Below are positions 25,964 through 33,205 of a stretch of DNA of 64,000 nucleotides, piece after piece. The notes beneath the pieces were generated by a model, which saw nothing but the letters and a program-made list of their open reading frames with translations, was not told the origin of the DNA and made no database searches. Both the position numbers and the translations under genes were made by a program. The stretch comes from Massilia endophytica (GTDB taxonomy: Bacteria; Pseudomonadota; Gammaproteobacteria; Burkholderiales; Burkholderiaceae_D), in NCBI RefSeq assembly GCF_021165955.1, contig NZ_CP088952.1:4774001-4838000 (forward strand), in the 5' to 3' direction. The stretch's first letter is position 1; every line of letters starts with the position of its first letter.

Positions 25964-27234
25964 TGCAGCGCGCACTGGCGTATGCGCTCTCGCCGGCGCC
26001 GGGAGTGCCGCTGCGCCTCCTGCTGACCGCCCCGTGGTTCGCCCTGCTGGCGGCGCTGCTGCTTCTGTGGGCAGGCGGCGACGCCTTTGCTTCCCGCTGG
26101 TCCGGCGCCACGCTGGGCGCCACCCATCTTCTGACCCTGGGCTACCTGTCCATGGCCATGGCAGGTTCGATGTTCCAGCTGATTCCCGTCGTCTCGGGCA
26201 CGCCGCTGCCGCTGGCGCGAGGCCTGGCATGGGCGGCCTGGGGCGGCCTGGGATCGGGCGCTCTCCTGCTTGCCGCAGCGCTCGCACTGGGCCTTGCCAT
26301 GCTGTTCATCCCCGCCGCACTGCTCCTGTGTATCGCATTCGCGCTGATCGCGGCGCCGGTCGCCCTGGCGCTGGCCCGGCCTGCGCCGCCGGCGGCCATG
26401 CCCATGGTGCGCGGCATGCGCATCGCGCTGGGCGGCCTGCTCGTGACGGTGACGCTGGGAGCAACACTGGCCAGCCAGCTTGGCGGCCGCGCCGTGCTGC
26501 CCTTGCTGATGCTGGCGGACCTGCACGCGGCATGGGGGCTGATCGGCTGGGTGGCCATGCTGGTGGTGTGTGTGGCCTTCCAGGTCATTCCCATGTTCCA
26601 GTCCTCGCAAGCCTATCCGGCCGCAGTCACCCGCTGGACCGCATGGGCCCTCGCAGCACTGCTATGCGCCTGGAGCGCGGCCTGGATTGCTTTCCCTGAC
26701 TGGGCAGTCGCAGCGGGCTTGCCAGTCGCAGCGGCCCTCGCGGCGTTTGCTGCCCTGAGCGCATGGCTGATCACCCGGCGCAAGCGCAAGGATACGGATG
26801 TAACGACCCTGTACTGGCGCCTTTCCCTGGGCAGCCTCGCAGGAAGCGCATTGCTGTATGCAGTGCAGGGCGGCCAAGCCATGGAGCTGGCCACGGGTGT
26901 GCTGTTCGTGGGCGGCTTCGCCATGGGCGCGGTGAACGGCATGCTGTACAAGATCGTTCCCTTCCTGCTGTGGTATCACCTGCAGCACGATCCCCGCGCA
27001 AGGAAAGGTGATGTCCCGCAGATGCGGACGATTATCGCCGACGCCCGCGCGCGGCGGCAGTTCTGGTGGCATGCCGCATCGCTGGCTGCGATGCTCGCCG
27101 CCGTGCGCTGGCCGCTATGGCTCGCGCGTCCCGCAGCGGTACTGCTGGCGGTTGCCTGCGCACGCCTCGCACTTGACCTGGGCCGCGCGGCGCTGCGCTG
27201 CCGCCGCGTGCAGCGGCAATTTCAGCCCTCGTAG
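25963..27234 (+). CDS. Polytopic membrane protein of the nitric-oxide cluster, NnrS-like
   Basis: 423 residues with about 12 hydrophobic helices. Conserved-looking helices include ATHLLTLGYLSMAMAGSMFQ, LADLHAAWGLIGWVAML and FAMGAVNGMLYKIVPFLLWY, with buried His and Gln, reminiscent of NnrS and of heme-copper oxidase subunit I. I cannot assign a named family with certainty. ATG 25963 overlaps the DUF2249 stop; GTG 25960 is the alternative. The 3' end overlaps the dnr gene by 13 bp tail-to-tail. Confidence 0.7.
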   Translation: MQRALAYALSPAPGVPLRLLLTAPWFALLAALLLLWAGGDAFASRWSGATLGATHLLTLGYLSMAMAGSMFQLIPVVSGTPLPLARGLAWAAWGGLGSGALLLAAALALGLAMLFIPAALLLCIAFALIAAPVALALARPAPPAAMPMVRGMRIALGGLLVTVTLGATLASQLGGRAVLPLLMLADLHAAWGLIGWVAMLVVCVAFQVIPMFQSSQAYPAAVTRWTAWALAALLCAWSAAWIAFPDWAVAAGLPVAAALAAFAALSAWLITRRKRKDTDVTTLYWRLSLGSLAGSALLYAVQGGQAMELATGVLFVGGFAMGAVNGMLYKIVPFLLWYHLQHDPRARKGDVPQMRTIIADARARRQFWWHAASLAAMLAAVRWPLWLARPAAVLLAVACARLALDLGRAALRCRRVQRQFQPS

Positions 27235-27902
27235 ATCCGCAGGCGTTCGATGTCGAGAATGGTGATCTGCCTTCCCTGCACGGCGATCATTCCCTGCTCC
27301 GTGAGGTCGTGCAGCACGCGCGAGAAGTACTCGGGCGTGAGGTTCAGGCGCGAAGCAAGGGACTTCTTGCTGACGGCAAGGGTGACCTGGGCGCCGTCGC
27401 CATCCGGTTCGTCCTTCAGCAGGTAGCCGACGATGCGCTGGCTGCCGGAGCGCAGCGAGTACGATTCCACGTCCTTGATCAGACCATGCAGGCGGCGGCT
27501 CATCCCGGCCAGCATGCGGCGTGCAAAGGCAGGGTTGCGCTCAAGCGTGCCGAAGATCGCCTCCTTCGCAATGTGCAGCAGCATGGTATCGGCCAGCGCA
27601 GCGGCGCCGACGATATAGGGCTTCTCCATGAACATGAGCGCCTCCCCGAAGCTGAAGCCTGGGCCGATGATCTCGATGATCTTCTCGTCGCCCTGGGCGG
27701 ACAGGAAGCCCAGCTTCACCTGGCCATAGATGACGATGTGGAAGCCCCGGCATGGATCGCCGCGCTGGAAGATGGTCGTTCCGCGCGGCACATGGAGCTC
27801 CTGGGTCGCGGCGCCGAGGTCCTGCAGTTCGTCAGGCGTGAAGTCGGCAAACAGCGGCAGGCGCCGCAGGAACTCGCGCGGATCGATTTTTGACGTGAGC
27901 AT
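27222..27902 (-). CDS. dnr: Crp/Fnr-family regulator, Dnr/NnrR type
   Basis: 226 residues from ATG 27902, with GGAGG upstream. The cNMP-like sensor domain is followed by an HTH whose recognition helix reads LTPEYFSRVLHDL, with the E-x-x-S-R pattern that reads TTGAT in FNR-type sites. The N-terminal cysteines of FNR are missing, so it does not carry an oxygen-sensing [4Fe-4S] cluster like the fnr product at 44868. Dnr/NnrR proteins respond to NO and activate denitrification genes. The FNR-type boxes between nirK and the outer-membrane gene are likely targets. Confidence 0.82.
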   Translation of the reverse strand: MLTSKIDPREFLRRLPLFADFTPDELQDLGAATQELHVPRGTTIFQRGDPCRGFHIVIYGQVKLGFLSAQGDEKIIEIIGPGFSFGEALMFMEKPYIVGAAALADTMLLHIAKEAIFGTLERNPAFARRMLAGMSRRLHGLIKDVESYSLRSGSQRIVGYLLKDEPDGDGAQVTLAVSKKSLASRLNLTPEYFSRVLHDLTEQGMIAVQGRQITILDIERLRIYEG

Positions 27903-27921
27903 GATGCCTCCTTCAGAATGC

Positions 27922-27947
27922 AAAAAAGACCCGCGCAAGCGGGTCTT
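27922..27947 (-). terminator. Rho-independent terminator of nirK
   Basis: A 9-bp stem (AAGACCCGC at 27926-27934, GCGGGTCTT at 27939-27947, 4-base loop) is followed by a T run on the minus strand. It lies 18 bp after the nirK stop and separates nirK from dnr, which reads in the same direction. Confidence 0.9.
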
Positions 27948-27964
27948 GGTGAAAAGCCGGAGAA

Positions 27965-29374
27965 TCAGTGCCCCGAATCCGCGTCCGGCTTGCTGGCGGT
28001 GCGGAAGACATCCGGGTTCTCCTTGCCGGTCACATACAGGAAGCCGGCCAGGCCCTTCTCCATGCGCGAGAGCGCGTGGTCGACCAGGATGTAGCGGCCC
28101 GGCACCTCCACCTTGAACTCCACCATCGTTGCGCCGCCGGGGGCGACCGTCGTGGTCTGCACGTTCTTCAGCGGCAGCGAGGTGAGGTCGGCCTGCGAAT
28201 AGACGCGGTCGAACACTTCGCCGATGACATGGAAGCTCGAGGTCAGGTTGGGCCCGCCCACGCCAAAGAAGATGCGCACCGTTTCGCCGACCTTGGCTTC
28301 CATGCGGTGAGTCTTGGTCAGCGCATCGTGGGTGCCGTTGAACATCAGGTGCTCCGGCTGCTCGTTGAGCAGCTTCTCCAGCGAGAACTCGGCCTCGCCA
28401 GGCGTGCCGTGGCGCTGCGCCGTGTACAGTTCGCCCTGCATGACGTAGAACTCGCGGTCCACTTTCGGCAGGCCGCCTTCAGGCTCCACCAGGATCATGC
28501 CGTACATGCCGTTCGAGATGTGCTGGGCCACCATGGGCGTTGCGCAGTGATACACGTAGAGTCCAGGGTTCAGGGCCTTGAAGGTGAAGCTCTTCGTGCT
28601 GCCGGGGGCCGCCTGCGTCACCGCCGCGCCGCCGCCGGGACCGGTCACCGCGTGGAAGTCCACGGAGTGGATCATGTGGCTGTCCTTGGCGTTCGCCATA
28701 TTCACCTCCACCGTGTCGCCCACGCGCACGCGCAGGAAGGGACCGGGGACCTTGTTGTTGAAGGTCCAGTAGCGATAGGTGGTGCCGTCCGCAAGCTGGC
28801 CTTCGATCTCCGTGGTTTCCAGGTTGACGGTCAGCTTCTTCGCGCCGCGCGCGCCTACAGGCTGGCCGACATCCATCGGGTTCTGCGAAATGTCGCGTGC
28901 CTTCGGTGCGGGTGCTGCGGCAGCGCCGCCCACCACGATCTTGCCGATCATGCCTGCCGCCACGTGGCCGGGCAGGGAGCAGATGTAGGTGAATACACCC
29001 TTCTTGTCCGCCTTGAAGACGATGGAGGTGCTGGAGCCCTTGTCGTTCAGCTGGTTCGACTTCACGTTGAAGTCCGGCACGCTCACGTCGTGCGTTGCGC
29101 CGTCGCCGTTCACAAGGTTGATCTGCACTACGGCGCCTTCGGGCACGTTGAGGGTGGGGTTGGCCACGCCCTTGTTCGACCCGGTCTCGCTGACGAATAC
29201 CAGCTTGCCGTCCGCGATATCGGTGCGCAGGGTGAAGGTCACATCGGGGCGGTACTGCACGGCCGAGCTGCCGTCGGTCTTGCCGTGTGCGCCATGCTGG
29301 GCCAGGGCCGGCGACATTGCCGCCGCACCGATGACGAGAGCCAGGATTGCCTGCGAAATCATTGTCCTTTTCAT
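27965..29374 (-). CDS. nirK: Copper nitrite reductase with extra N-terminal cupredoxin domain
   Basis: 469 residues, against about 370 for ordinary NirK. Signal peptide 1-25. An extra cupredoxin domain spans about 40-150 with type-1 copper ligands His95, Cys132, His137 and Met142. The two-domain core follows: type-1 ligands His236, Cys277, His285 and Met290; type-2 ligands His241, His276 and His433; catalytic Asp239 and His382. It reduces nitrite to NO in the periplasm. The tethered cupredoxin resembles the architecture known from Hyphomicrobium denitrificans. FNR/Dnr and NsrR-like sites lie upstream; a terminator follows. Confidence 0.95.
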   Translation of the reverse strand: MKRTMISQAILALVIGAAAMSPALAQHGAHGKTDGSSAVQYRPDVTFTLRTDIADGKLVFVSETGSNKGVANPTLNVPEGAVVQINLVNGDGATHDVSVPDFNVKSNQLNDKGSSTSIVFKADKKGVFTYICSLPGHVAAGMIGKIVVGGAAAAPAPKARDISQNPMDVGQPVGARGAKKLTVNLETTEIEGQLADGTTYRYWTFNNKVPGPFLRVRVGDTVEVNMANAKDSHMIHSVDFHAVTGPGGGAAVTQAAPGSTKSFTFKALNPGLYVYHCATPMVAQHISNGMYGMILVEPEGGLPKVDREFYVMQGELYTAQRHGTPGEAEFSLEKLLNEQPEHLMFNGTHDALTKTHRMEAKVGETVRIFFGVGGPNLTSSFHVIGEVFDRVYSQADLTSLPLKNVQTTTVAPGGATMVEFKVEVPGRYILVDHALSRMEKGLAGFLYVTGKENPDVFRTASKPDADSGH

Positions 29375-29430
29375 GTTTTTCTCACCTAGTTATGTCGAGG
29401 TGCGGAACTGCACCGTTTGACCATGAGCAA

Positions 29431-29453
29431 ATCATACATTTGGGCTACATCTT
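29431..29453. promoter_or_regulatory. NsrR-like operator upstream of nirK
   Basis: ATCATACA-N7-TACATCTT, the same 8+7+8 layout as the norB sites. It lies 57 bp before the nirK ATG and just downstream, in the nirK direction, of an FNR/Dnr box, a position where it would block the activated promoter. Confidence 0.6.
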
Positions 29454-29459
29454 AAAAAA

Positions 29460-29473
29460 TTGATTCAAATCAA
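29460..29473. promoter_or_regulatory. Perfect FNR/Dnr box, nirK-proximal
   Basis: TTGATTCAAATCAA matches the TTGAT-N4-ATCAA consensus exactly. The centre is about 92 bp before the nirK ATG; a class-II promoter would start transcription near 29425, leaving the NsrR-like dyad in the promoter region. Dnr or FNR could bind. Confidence 0.85.
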
Positions 29474-29517
29474 AAATCCAGAAAGTCGGTTTGCTTTTTT
29501 GCCTGTCTTTGTAATTT

Positions 29518-29531
29518 TTGATTTGGATCAA
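29518..29531. promoter_or_regulatory. Perfect FNR/Dnr box, outer-membrane-gene-proximal
   Basis: TTGATTTGGATCAA, a second exact TTGAT-N4-ATCAA match, 45 bp from the first. The centre is about 67 bp before the ATG at 29592, so class-II activation would start the outer-membrane protein transcript near 29566. Confidence 0.85.
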
Positions 29532-29537
29532 TTTTTT

Positions 29538-29560
29538 AAGATGCATCGGAAAGTTATGAT
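29538..29560. promoter_or_regulatory. Possible weak NsrR-like site before the outer-membrane gene
   Basis: AAGATGCA at 29538 is a perfect left half of an NsrR-like dyad, but the right half (GTTATGAT) fits poorly. It lies between the FNR/Dnr box and the ATG at 29592. Reported as tentative because only the left half is strong. Confidence 0.3.
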
Positions 29561-29591
29561 TTTCACGCACAACATCAAAGGTAAAGACAAC

Positions 29592-30551
29592 ATGAAAACC
29601 ATTCCTACCGTTCTCGCAGCCGCCTTCGCCGCCATGGCGCCCTCGTTTGCCATGGCCAGCTGCGGCGCATCGTTCTGCCCCGTCAACAGCAACTGGACTT
29701 CCGAAAGCGCGCTGGCCGAAGCGAAAAACGCCTTCGACCTGCGCTACGAGTACATCAACCAGGACCAGCCCATGGCGGGCTCGCGCAAGGTCTACGCAGG
29801 CCAGATCCGGGCCCACCACGACGAGGTCAGCACGGAGAACAGGAACTTCGTCTTCGCCTACAGCCACAATTTCGACGAACGCTTCGGCCTCACCGTCAGC
29901 GGAGCGGTTGGCGCGCGCGACCACCTGCATATCCACAACCACCATGGCGCCCAGATCAGGGACAGCTGGGACATGACGGAGGTGAGCGATGTGCGGGTAG
30001 TGGGCCGCTACCAACTTACGACCGTGACCGATCCCCTGAAGCCGGTCAATGGCGGCATCACCTTCGGCATCAAGCTGCCCACCGGGAAGTTCGATGTCGC
30101 CAACAGCAAAGGCGACAAGGCGGAGCGCAGCCTGCAGCCGGGCACCGGCACCACGGACCTGATCCTGGGCGGCTACTATCACCAGAAACTCACCGAGTAC
30201 GGCGCGTCCTGGTTCGCGCAGGCGCAGTACCAGCACGCGCTGAATTCGCGCGACGATTACAAGCCGGGCGCCCAGCTGGGCATCGATGCCGGCGTACGCA
30301 AGGGCGTGGGCGGGAATGTCGGCCTGCTCGGGCAGCTGAATTACGTCTACAAGCGCTCGGACAGCGGCAGCGAAGCCGAACCCGCCAGCAGCGGCGGACG
30401 CTTCCTCTTCGCCAGCCCGGGCCTGAGCTATGCCTTCACTTCGTCCACGCAGCTCTACGCCTTCTATCAGGTGCCCGTGCACAGGCATGTGAAAGGCGTG
30501 CAGCTGACGGCGAACCGCGCATTGGTGGTGGGACTTTCGGGCCAGCTGTAA
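29592..30551 (+). CDS. Outer-membrane beta-barrel protein, possible metal (copper) role
   Basis: 319 residues from ATG 29592, with a signal peptide (PTVLAAAFAAMAPSFAMA). The mature chain opens with a CX4C pair, Cys24 and Cys29 (SCGASFCPV), and then alternates aromatic and polar residues as in outer-membrane barrels (FVFAYSHNFDERFGLTVSGA, WFAQAQYQHAL, LYAFYQVPVH). A loop at 111-118 is His-rich (HLHIHNHH), which suggests metal binding. It shares a promoter region with nirK, carries an exact FNR/Dnr box and overlaps a thioredoxin gene by one base. I do not recognise a named family. A role in delivering or importing copper for NirK is inference. Confidence 0.7.
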   Translation: MKTIPTVLAAAFAAMAPSFAMASCGASFCPVNSNWTSESALAEAKNAFDLRYEYINQDQPMAGSRKVYAGQIRAHHDEVSTENRNFVFAYSHNFDERFGLTVSGAVGARDHLHIHNHHGAQIRDSWDMTEVSDVRVVGRYQLTTVTDPLKPVNGGITFGIKLPTGKFDVANSKGDKAERSLQPGTGTTDLILGGYYHQKLTEYGASWFAQAQYQHALNSRDDYKPGAQLGIDAGVRKGVGGNVGLLGQLNYVYKRSDSGSEAEPASSGGRFLFASPGLSYAFTSSTQLYAFYQVPVHRHVKGVQLTANRALVVGLSGQL

Positions 30552-31018
30552 TGAAACCGCGCCCTCTCCGGCTATGGCGTCTGGCAGGCGCCGCCCTTCT
30601 CGCCGCGGCCTGCCTGCCCGCCGCCGCCATGCATCTCACCGACGTGCAGGGCAAGGCGCACACGCTCGAAGCCTACCGGGGCAAATGGGTGGTGCTCAAT
30701 GTGTGGGCAACCTGGTGTGCGCCCTGCATCAAGGAGATGCCAGAGCTGGAGGCGCTGGCGCGCACGCGCAGCGATGTGGTGGTGCTGGGTCTGGCGGCGG
30801 ATGGCGACAATGTCGTCCGCATACGCCAGTTCGCGCAGGCCCTGCGCGTCAGCTATCCGATCATCGCGGGCAACGAGGAGCTGATGAAGGAGTTCAAGGT
30901 GAAGGCCTATCCCACCACCTTGCTCTTCGATGGGGAAGGCAAACTGGTCATGACGAAGATGGGCCAGGTCACCAGGGCGGAACTCGACGCCCGCCTTCCG
31001 GCCCAGGCGGGCCGCTGA
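30551..31018 (+). CDS. TlpA-like periplasmic thioredoxin
   Basis: 155 residues. Signal peptide (LAGAALLAAACLPAAA), then a thioredoxin fold with active site Cys56-x-x-Cys59 (WATWCAPCIKEMPELE) and cis-Pro segment VKAYPTTLLFDGEG. The TlpA group reduces protein thiols in the periplasm, for instance before copper or heme insertion. The ATG overlaps the stop of the outer-membrane gene by one base, so the two are translated together and the CX4C pair of that protein is a possible substrate. Confidence 0.85.
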   Translation: MKPRPLRLWRLAGAALLAAACLPAAAMHLTDVQGKAHTLEAYRGKWVVLNVWATWCAPCIKEMPELEALARTRSDVVVLGLAADGDNVVRIRQFAQALRVSYPIIAGNEELMKEFKVKAYPTTLLFDGEGKLVMTKMGQVTRAELDARLPAQAGR

Positions 31019-31025
31019 CACACGC

Positions 31026-31511
31026 TTATGCCGCCTGGCGCTTCGGCTTGAAGTGCAGTTCCACCGGTTTGATCGCGCCCACAGCTTCCTTGCCGCGCCG
31101 CTTGCGCTCTTCCTTGATCACCATCTGTTCCAGCGTCATCCCATCCAGCACCTGCAGAAACGCCGCGGTGGCTTCGCCCAGGGCGCCCTTCAGCACGCAG
31201 GCAGCGGAATACATGCAGCCCTTCGAGGCTTGGTCGAAGCAGGAGGCCATGTAGAAGTCAGGTTCGGTATGCCGCACCACTTCGCCGATGCGGATGGCGG
31301 CAGGCTCCTTGCCGAGCCGCAGGCCGCCGTTCCGGCCCCGGACAGTTTCCACATAGCCCAGCGTGCCCAATTGATGAACCACCTTGGTGAGGTGGTTCTT
31401 GGCGATGCCGTGGGCGTCGGCGATTTCCTGAATGGTCACCAGCTGTTCCCTGTTCATCGCGAGGAAGATCAGGGTGCGCAGCGAATAGTCGGTGTAGGCG
31501 GTCAGTCTCAT
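31026..31511 (-). CDS. Second NsrR-like Rrf2-family regulator
   Basis: 161 residues. Rrf2 winged helix (VTIQEIADAHGIAKNHLTKVV) and the same cluster triad Cys91, Cys99 and Cys105 as the first NsrR-like protein. The two are clearly paralogous over the first 110 residues and differ in the tails. It lies 55 bp upstream of nnrS on the opposite side of the gene order (nnrS reads toward it). It may divide NO sensing with the first copy; iron or redox sensing, as in other Rrf2 proteins, is an alternative. Confidence 0.82.
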   Translation of the reverse strand: MRLTAYTDYSLRTLIFLAMNREQLVTIQEIADAHGIAKNHLTKVVHQLGTLGYVETVRGRNGGLRLGKEPAAIRIGEVVRHTEPDFYMASCFDQASKGCMYSAACVLKGALGEATAAFLQVLDGMTLEQMVIKEERKRRGKEAVGAIKPVELHFKPKRQAA

Positions 31512-31565
31512 GGTCCGGGTTCGTTGTGGCGCGGTGTCGCAAGCATTCTACTCTTGTGGGGGCGA

Positions 31566-32774
31566 TCAGCCTTCCTTGCCATCCAGGCGGCGGCGCCAGA
31601 GGTAGGGCGTGTACACCAGCAGGAACAGGACGAAGGCCAGGCTCCAGCAGCTGCCGGACAGCATCAGCGCGGCCTCCCGCCAGCTGGGTGGGGCTATGCC
31701 TGCCGCCACGCGGGCTGCCGCCCCGGCCTGGATAAGCAGATACATTGCCGTCTCCGCCTTGCCCGCCACCAGCTTGCGTCCAGTGTGGCCCAGGGTCGTG
31801 CGCGTCATCATGCCGACGATCAGGCCCGCCATCGAGCCGACGGCCAGGGCATGGAAGGCCGTGCTGGCGGCGCCCATGCCGAGTGCGGCCAATGCCAGCA
31901 GCACGAAGCCAGCCGGTATCCATGCGTAGCTGAGGTGCAGAATCCACAGCAGCGGTATGGGCACGGAGCGCAGCGGCTTCCACCCGGCCAGGCGGCGCGC
32001 GCTGGCGGCGGCCGCCGCCAGGGCCAGCGCCGCCGTCACGGCGCCGGGAACGCCGAAGATCCAGCTGGCGCTGGCGGCTGCGAGCAGGCCGAGGGCGACC
32101 CTGTCGCCGCGCGGCCGCACCACGGCCTTGGGCCCTCCCGCAGCATTATCGGTGAACATCGGTATCACACGGCCGCCGATGACCGCCTCGATCTGGACGA
32201 CCAGCAGGATGCCCGCGTGGATGGGCGCAATTTCGGACAGGGGAATCCAGCCCAGGGCCGCCGCATGGAACACACCATTGGCCGCCGTGAGCAAGGCGAG
32301 CAGCCCAACCAGGAACATGTTGCGCTTGTTGCCAGCCCGCTGCAGTACGCGAAACATCGACCAGGCGGCGAGCGGCAGGAAGAGCATGTCGACCGCGGCC
32401 GCGAGGGGAGGCGGTGCAGTGAGCATGGCCGCACGCCCGGCAATCCACAGCAGGGCCAGCGCGGCCAGGTGCAGGCCGCGCGGCGTCCACAGTCCTGTCC
32501 AGGCCCTCCCTGCCGTGAAGAGGAAACCGACGACGACGGCAATGGCAAAGCCGAACACCATTTCGTGCATATGCCAGCCCAGCGTAATGTTCGGCAGCAC
32601 CGTAAGCCAGCCGAAATAGCGGGCCAGCCATGCTGGCACTGCGCTTGCGGCGAGCAGCGCCGCCAGTACATAGAAGGGCCTGAATCCGAGCGCCCAGAAC
32701 GCATGCCTGCCGCTCCAGACAGGATAAGCCGTTTCCAGCGGTGGCGCCGGTTCTTCGATGGTCAGAAAGTTCAT
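31566..32774 (-). CDS. nnrS: NnrS family membrane protein
   Basis: 402 residues with about 12 membrane helices. The NnrS hallmark HxHEM is present as GWHMHEMVFGF (His68, His70), with further helices IHAGILLVVQIEAVIGGRVIPMF split by conserved polar residues, and FHALAVGSMAGLIVGMMTRTTLGHTG. NnrS proteins bind heme and copper and protect against NO-derived damage to iron metabolism; the mechanism is not settled. An NsrR-like dyad lies 20 bp before the ATG. Confidence 0.92.
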   Translation of the reverse strand: MNFLTIEEPAPPLETAYPVWSGRHAFWALGFRPFYVLAALLAASAVPAWLARYFGWLTVLPNITLGWHMHEMVFGFAIAVVVGFLFTAGRAWTGLWTPRGLHLAALALLWIAGRAAMLTAPPPLAAAVDMLFLPLAAWSMFRVLQRAGNKRNMFLVGLLALLTAANGVFHAAALGWIPLSEIAPIHAGILLVVQIEAVIGGRVIPMFTDNAAGGPKAVVRPRGDRVALGLLAAASASWIFGVPGAVTAALALAAAAASARRLAGWKPLRSVPIPLLWILHLSYAWIPAGFVLLALAALGMGAASTAFHALAVGSMAGLIVGMMTRTTLGHTGRKLVAGKAETAMYLLIQAGAAARVAAGIAPPSWREAALMLSGSCWSLAFVLFLLVYTPYLWRRRLDGKEG

Positions 32775-32793
32775 TTTGCGAGCCCTGCTATAA

Positions 32794-32816
32794 AAGATAC
32801 ATTGAAAATACTACTT
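32794..32816. promoter_or_regulatory. NsrR-like operator upstream of nnrS
   Basis: AAGATACA-N7-TACTACTT with an A-rich spacer. It agrees with the NsrR consensus at most defined positions by my count, the best match in the window apart from the hemN site. It ends 20 bp before the nnrS ATG, a typical repressor location. Confidence 0.65.
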
Positions 32817-32951
32817 CAAGCCGAGGCAGGCGGCAACGGGGTGTCCGTACCAATCGAGGCGGAATTGATCTGGTTTAGGTTTTTCCAAAGATGCTGTGGA
32901 CGGAGCCCACGTTCCTGAATACGCTGGCGGCACCAATCAGGAGAATCCAAC

Positions 32952-33203
32952 ATGCAAACAGCTACATTCACCATCCCCGCCATGCAGACCGAGGCCGTCG
33001 CCATGGAGGTGGCCAAGGCTCTGGAATCTGTGTCCGGCGTTGACCGGGTCTATATCACCCTGGCGCATGCGCGGGCGCGCATCGGTTTCGATGAAACGCT
33101 GGCGTCGACGCAGCAGCTCCGTACGGCAGTGCAATCGGCCGGCTTCCTTGTGGCCGACGATGCAGCCACCGCGCATTCCTGCTGCGGGGGTTGCGGAGGC
33201 TGA
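32952..33203 (+). CDS. HMA-fold protein lacking the usual CxxC
   Basis: 83 residues with a heavy-metal-associated ferredoxin-like pattern: VAMEVAKALESVSGVDRVYI as helix 1 and strand 2, ARIGFDETLAS, then QLRTAVQSAGF. The metal loop, normally MxCxxC, reads MQTEAV and has no cysteine. The C-terminus instead carries CCGGCGG. It is divergent from nnrS, and the upstream region contains a TTGAT half-site. It may bind a metal through the tail or work as a non-metal adaptor. Function unknown. Confidence 0.75.
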   Translation: MQTATFTIPAMQTEAVAMEVAKALESVSGVDRVYITLAHARARIGFDETLASTQQLRTAVQSAGFLVADDAATAHSCCGGCGG

Positions 33204-33205
33204 GC

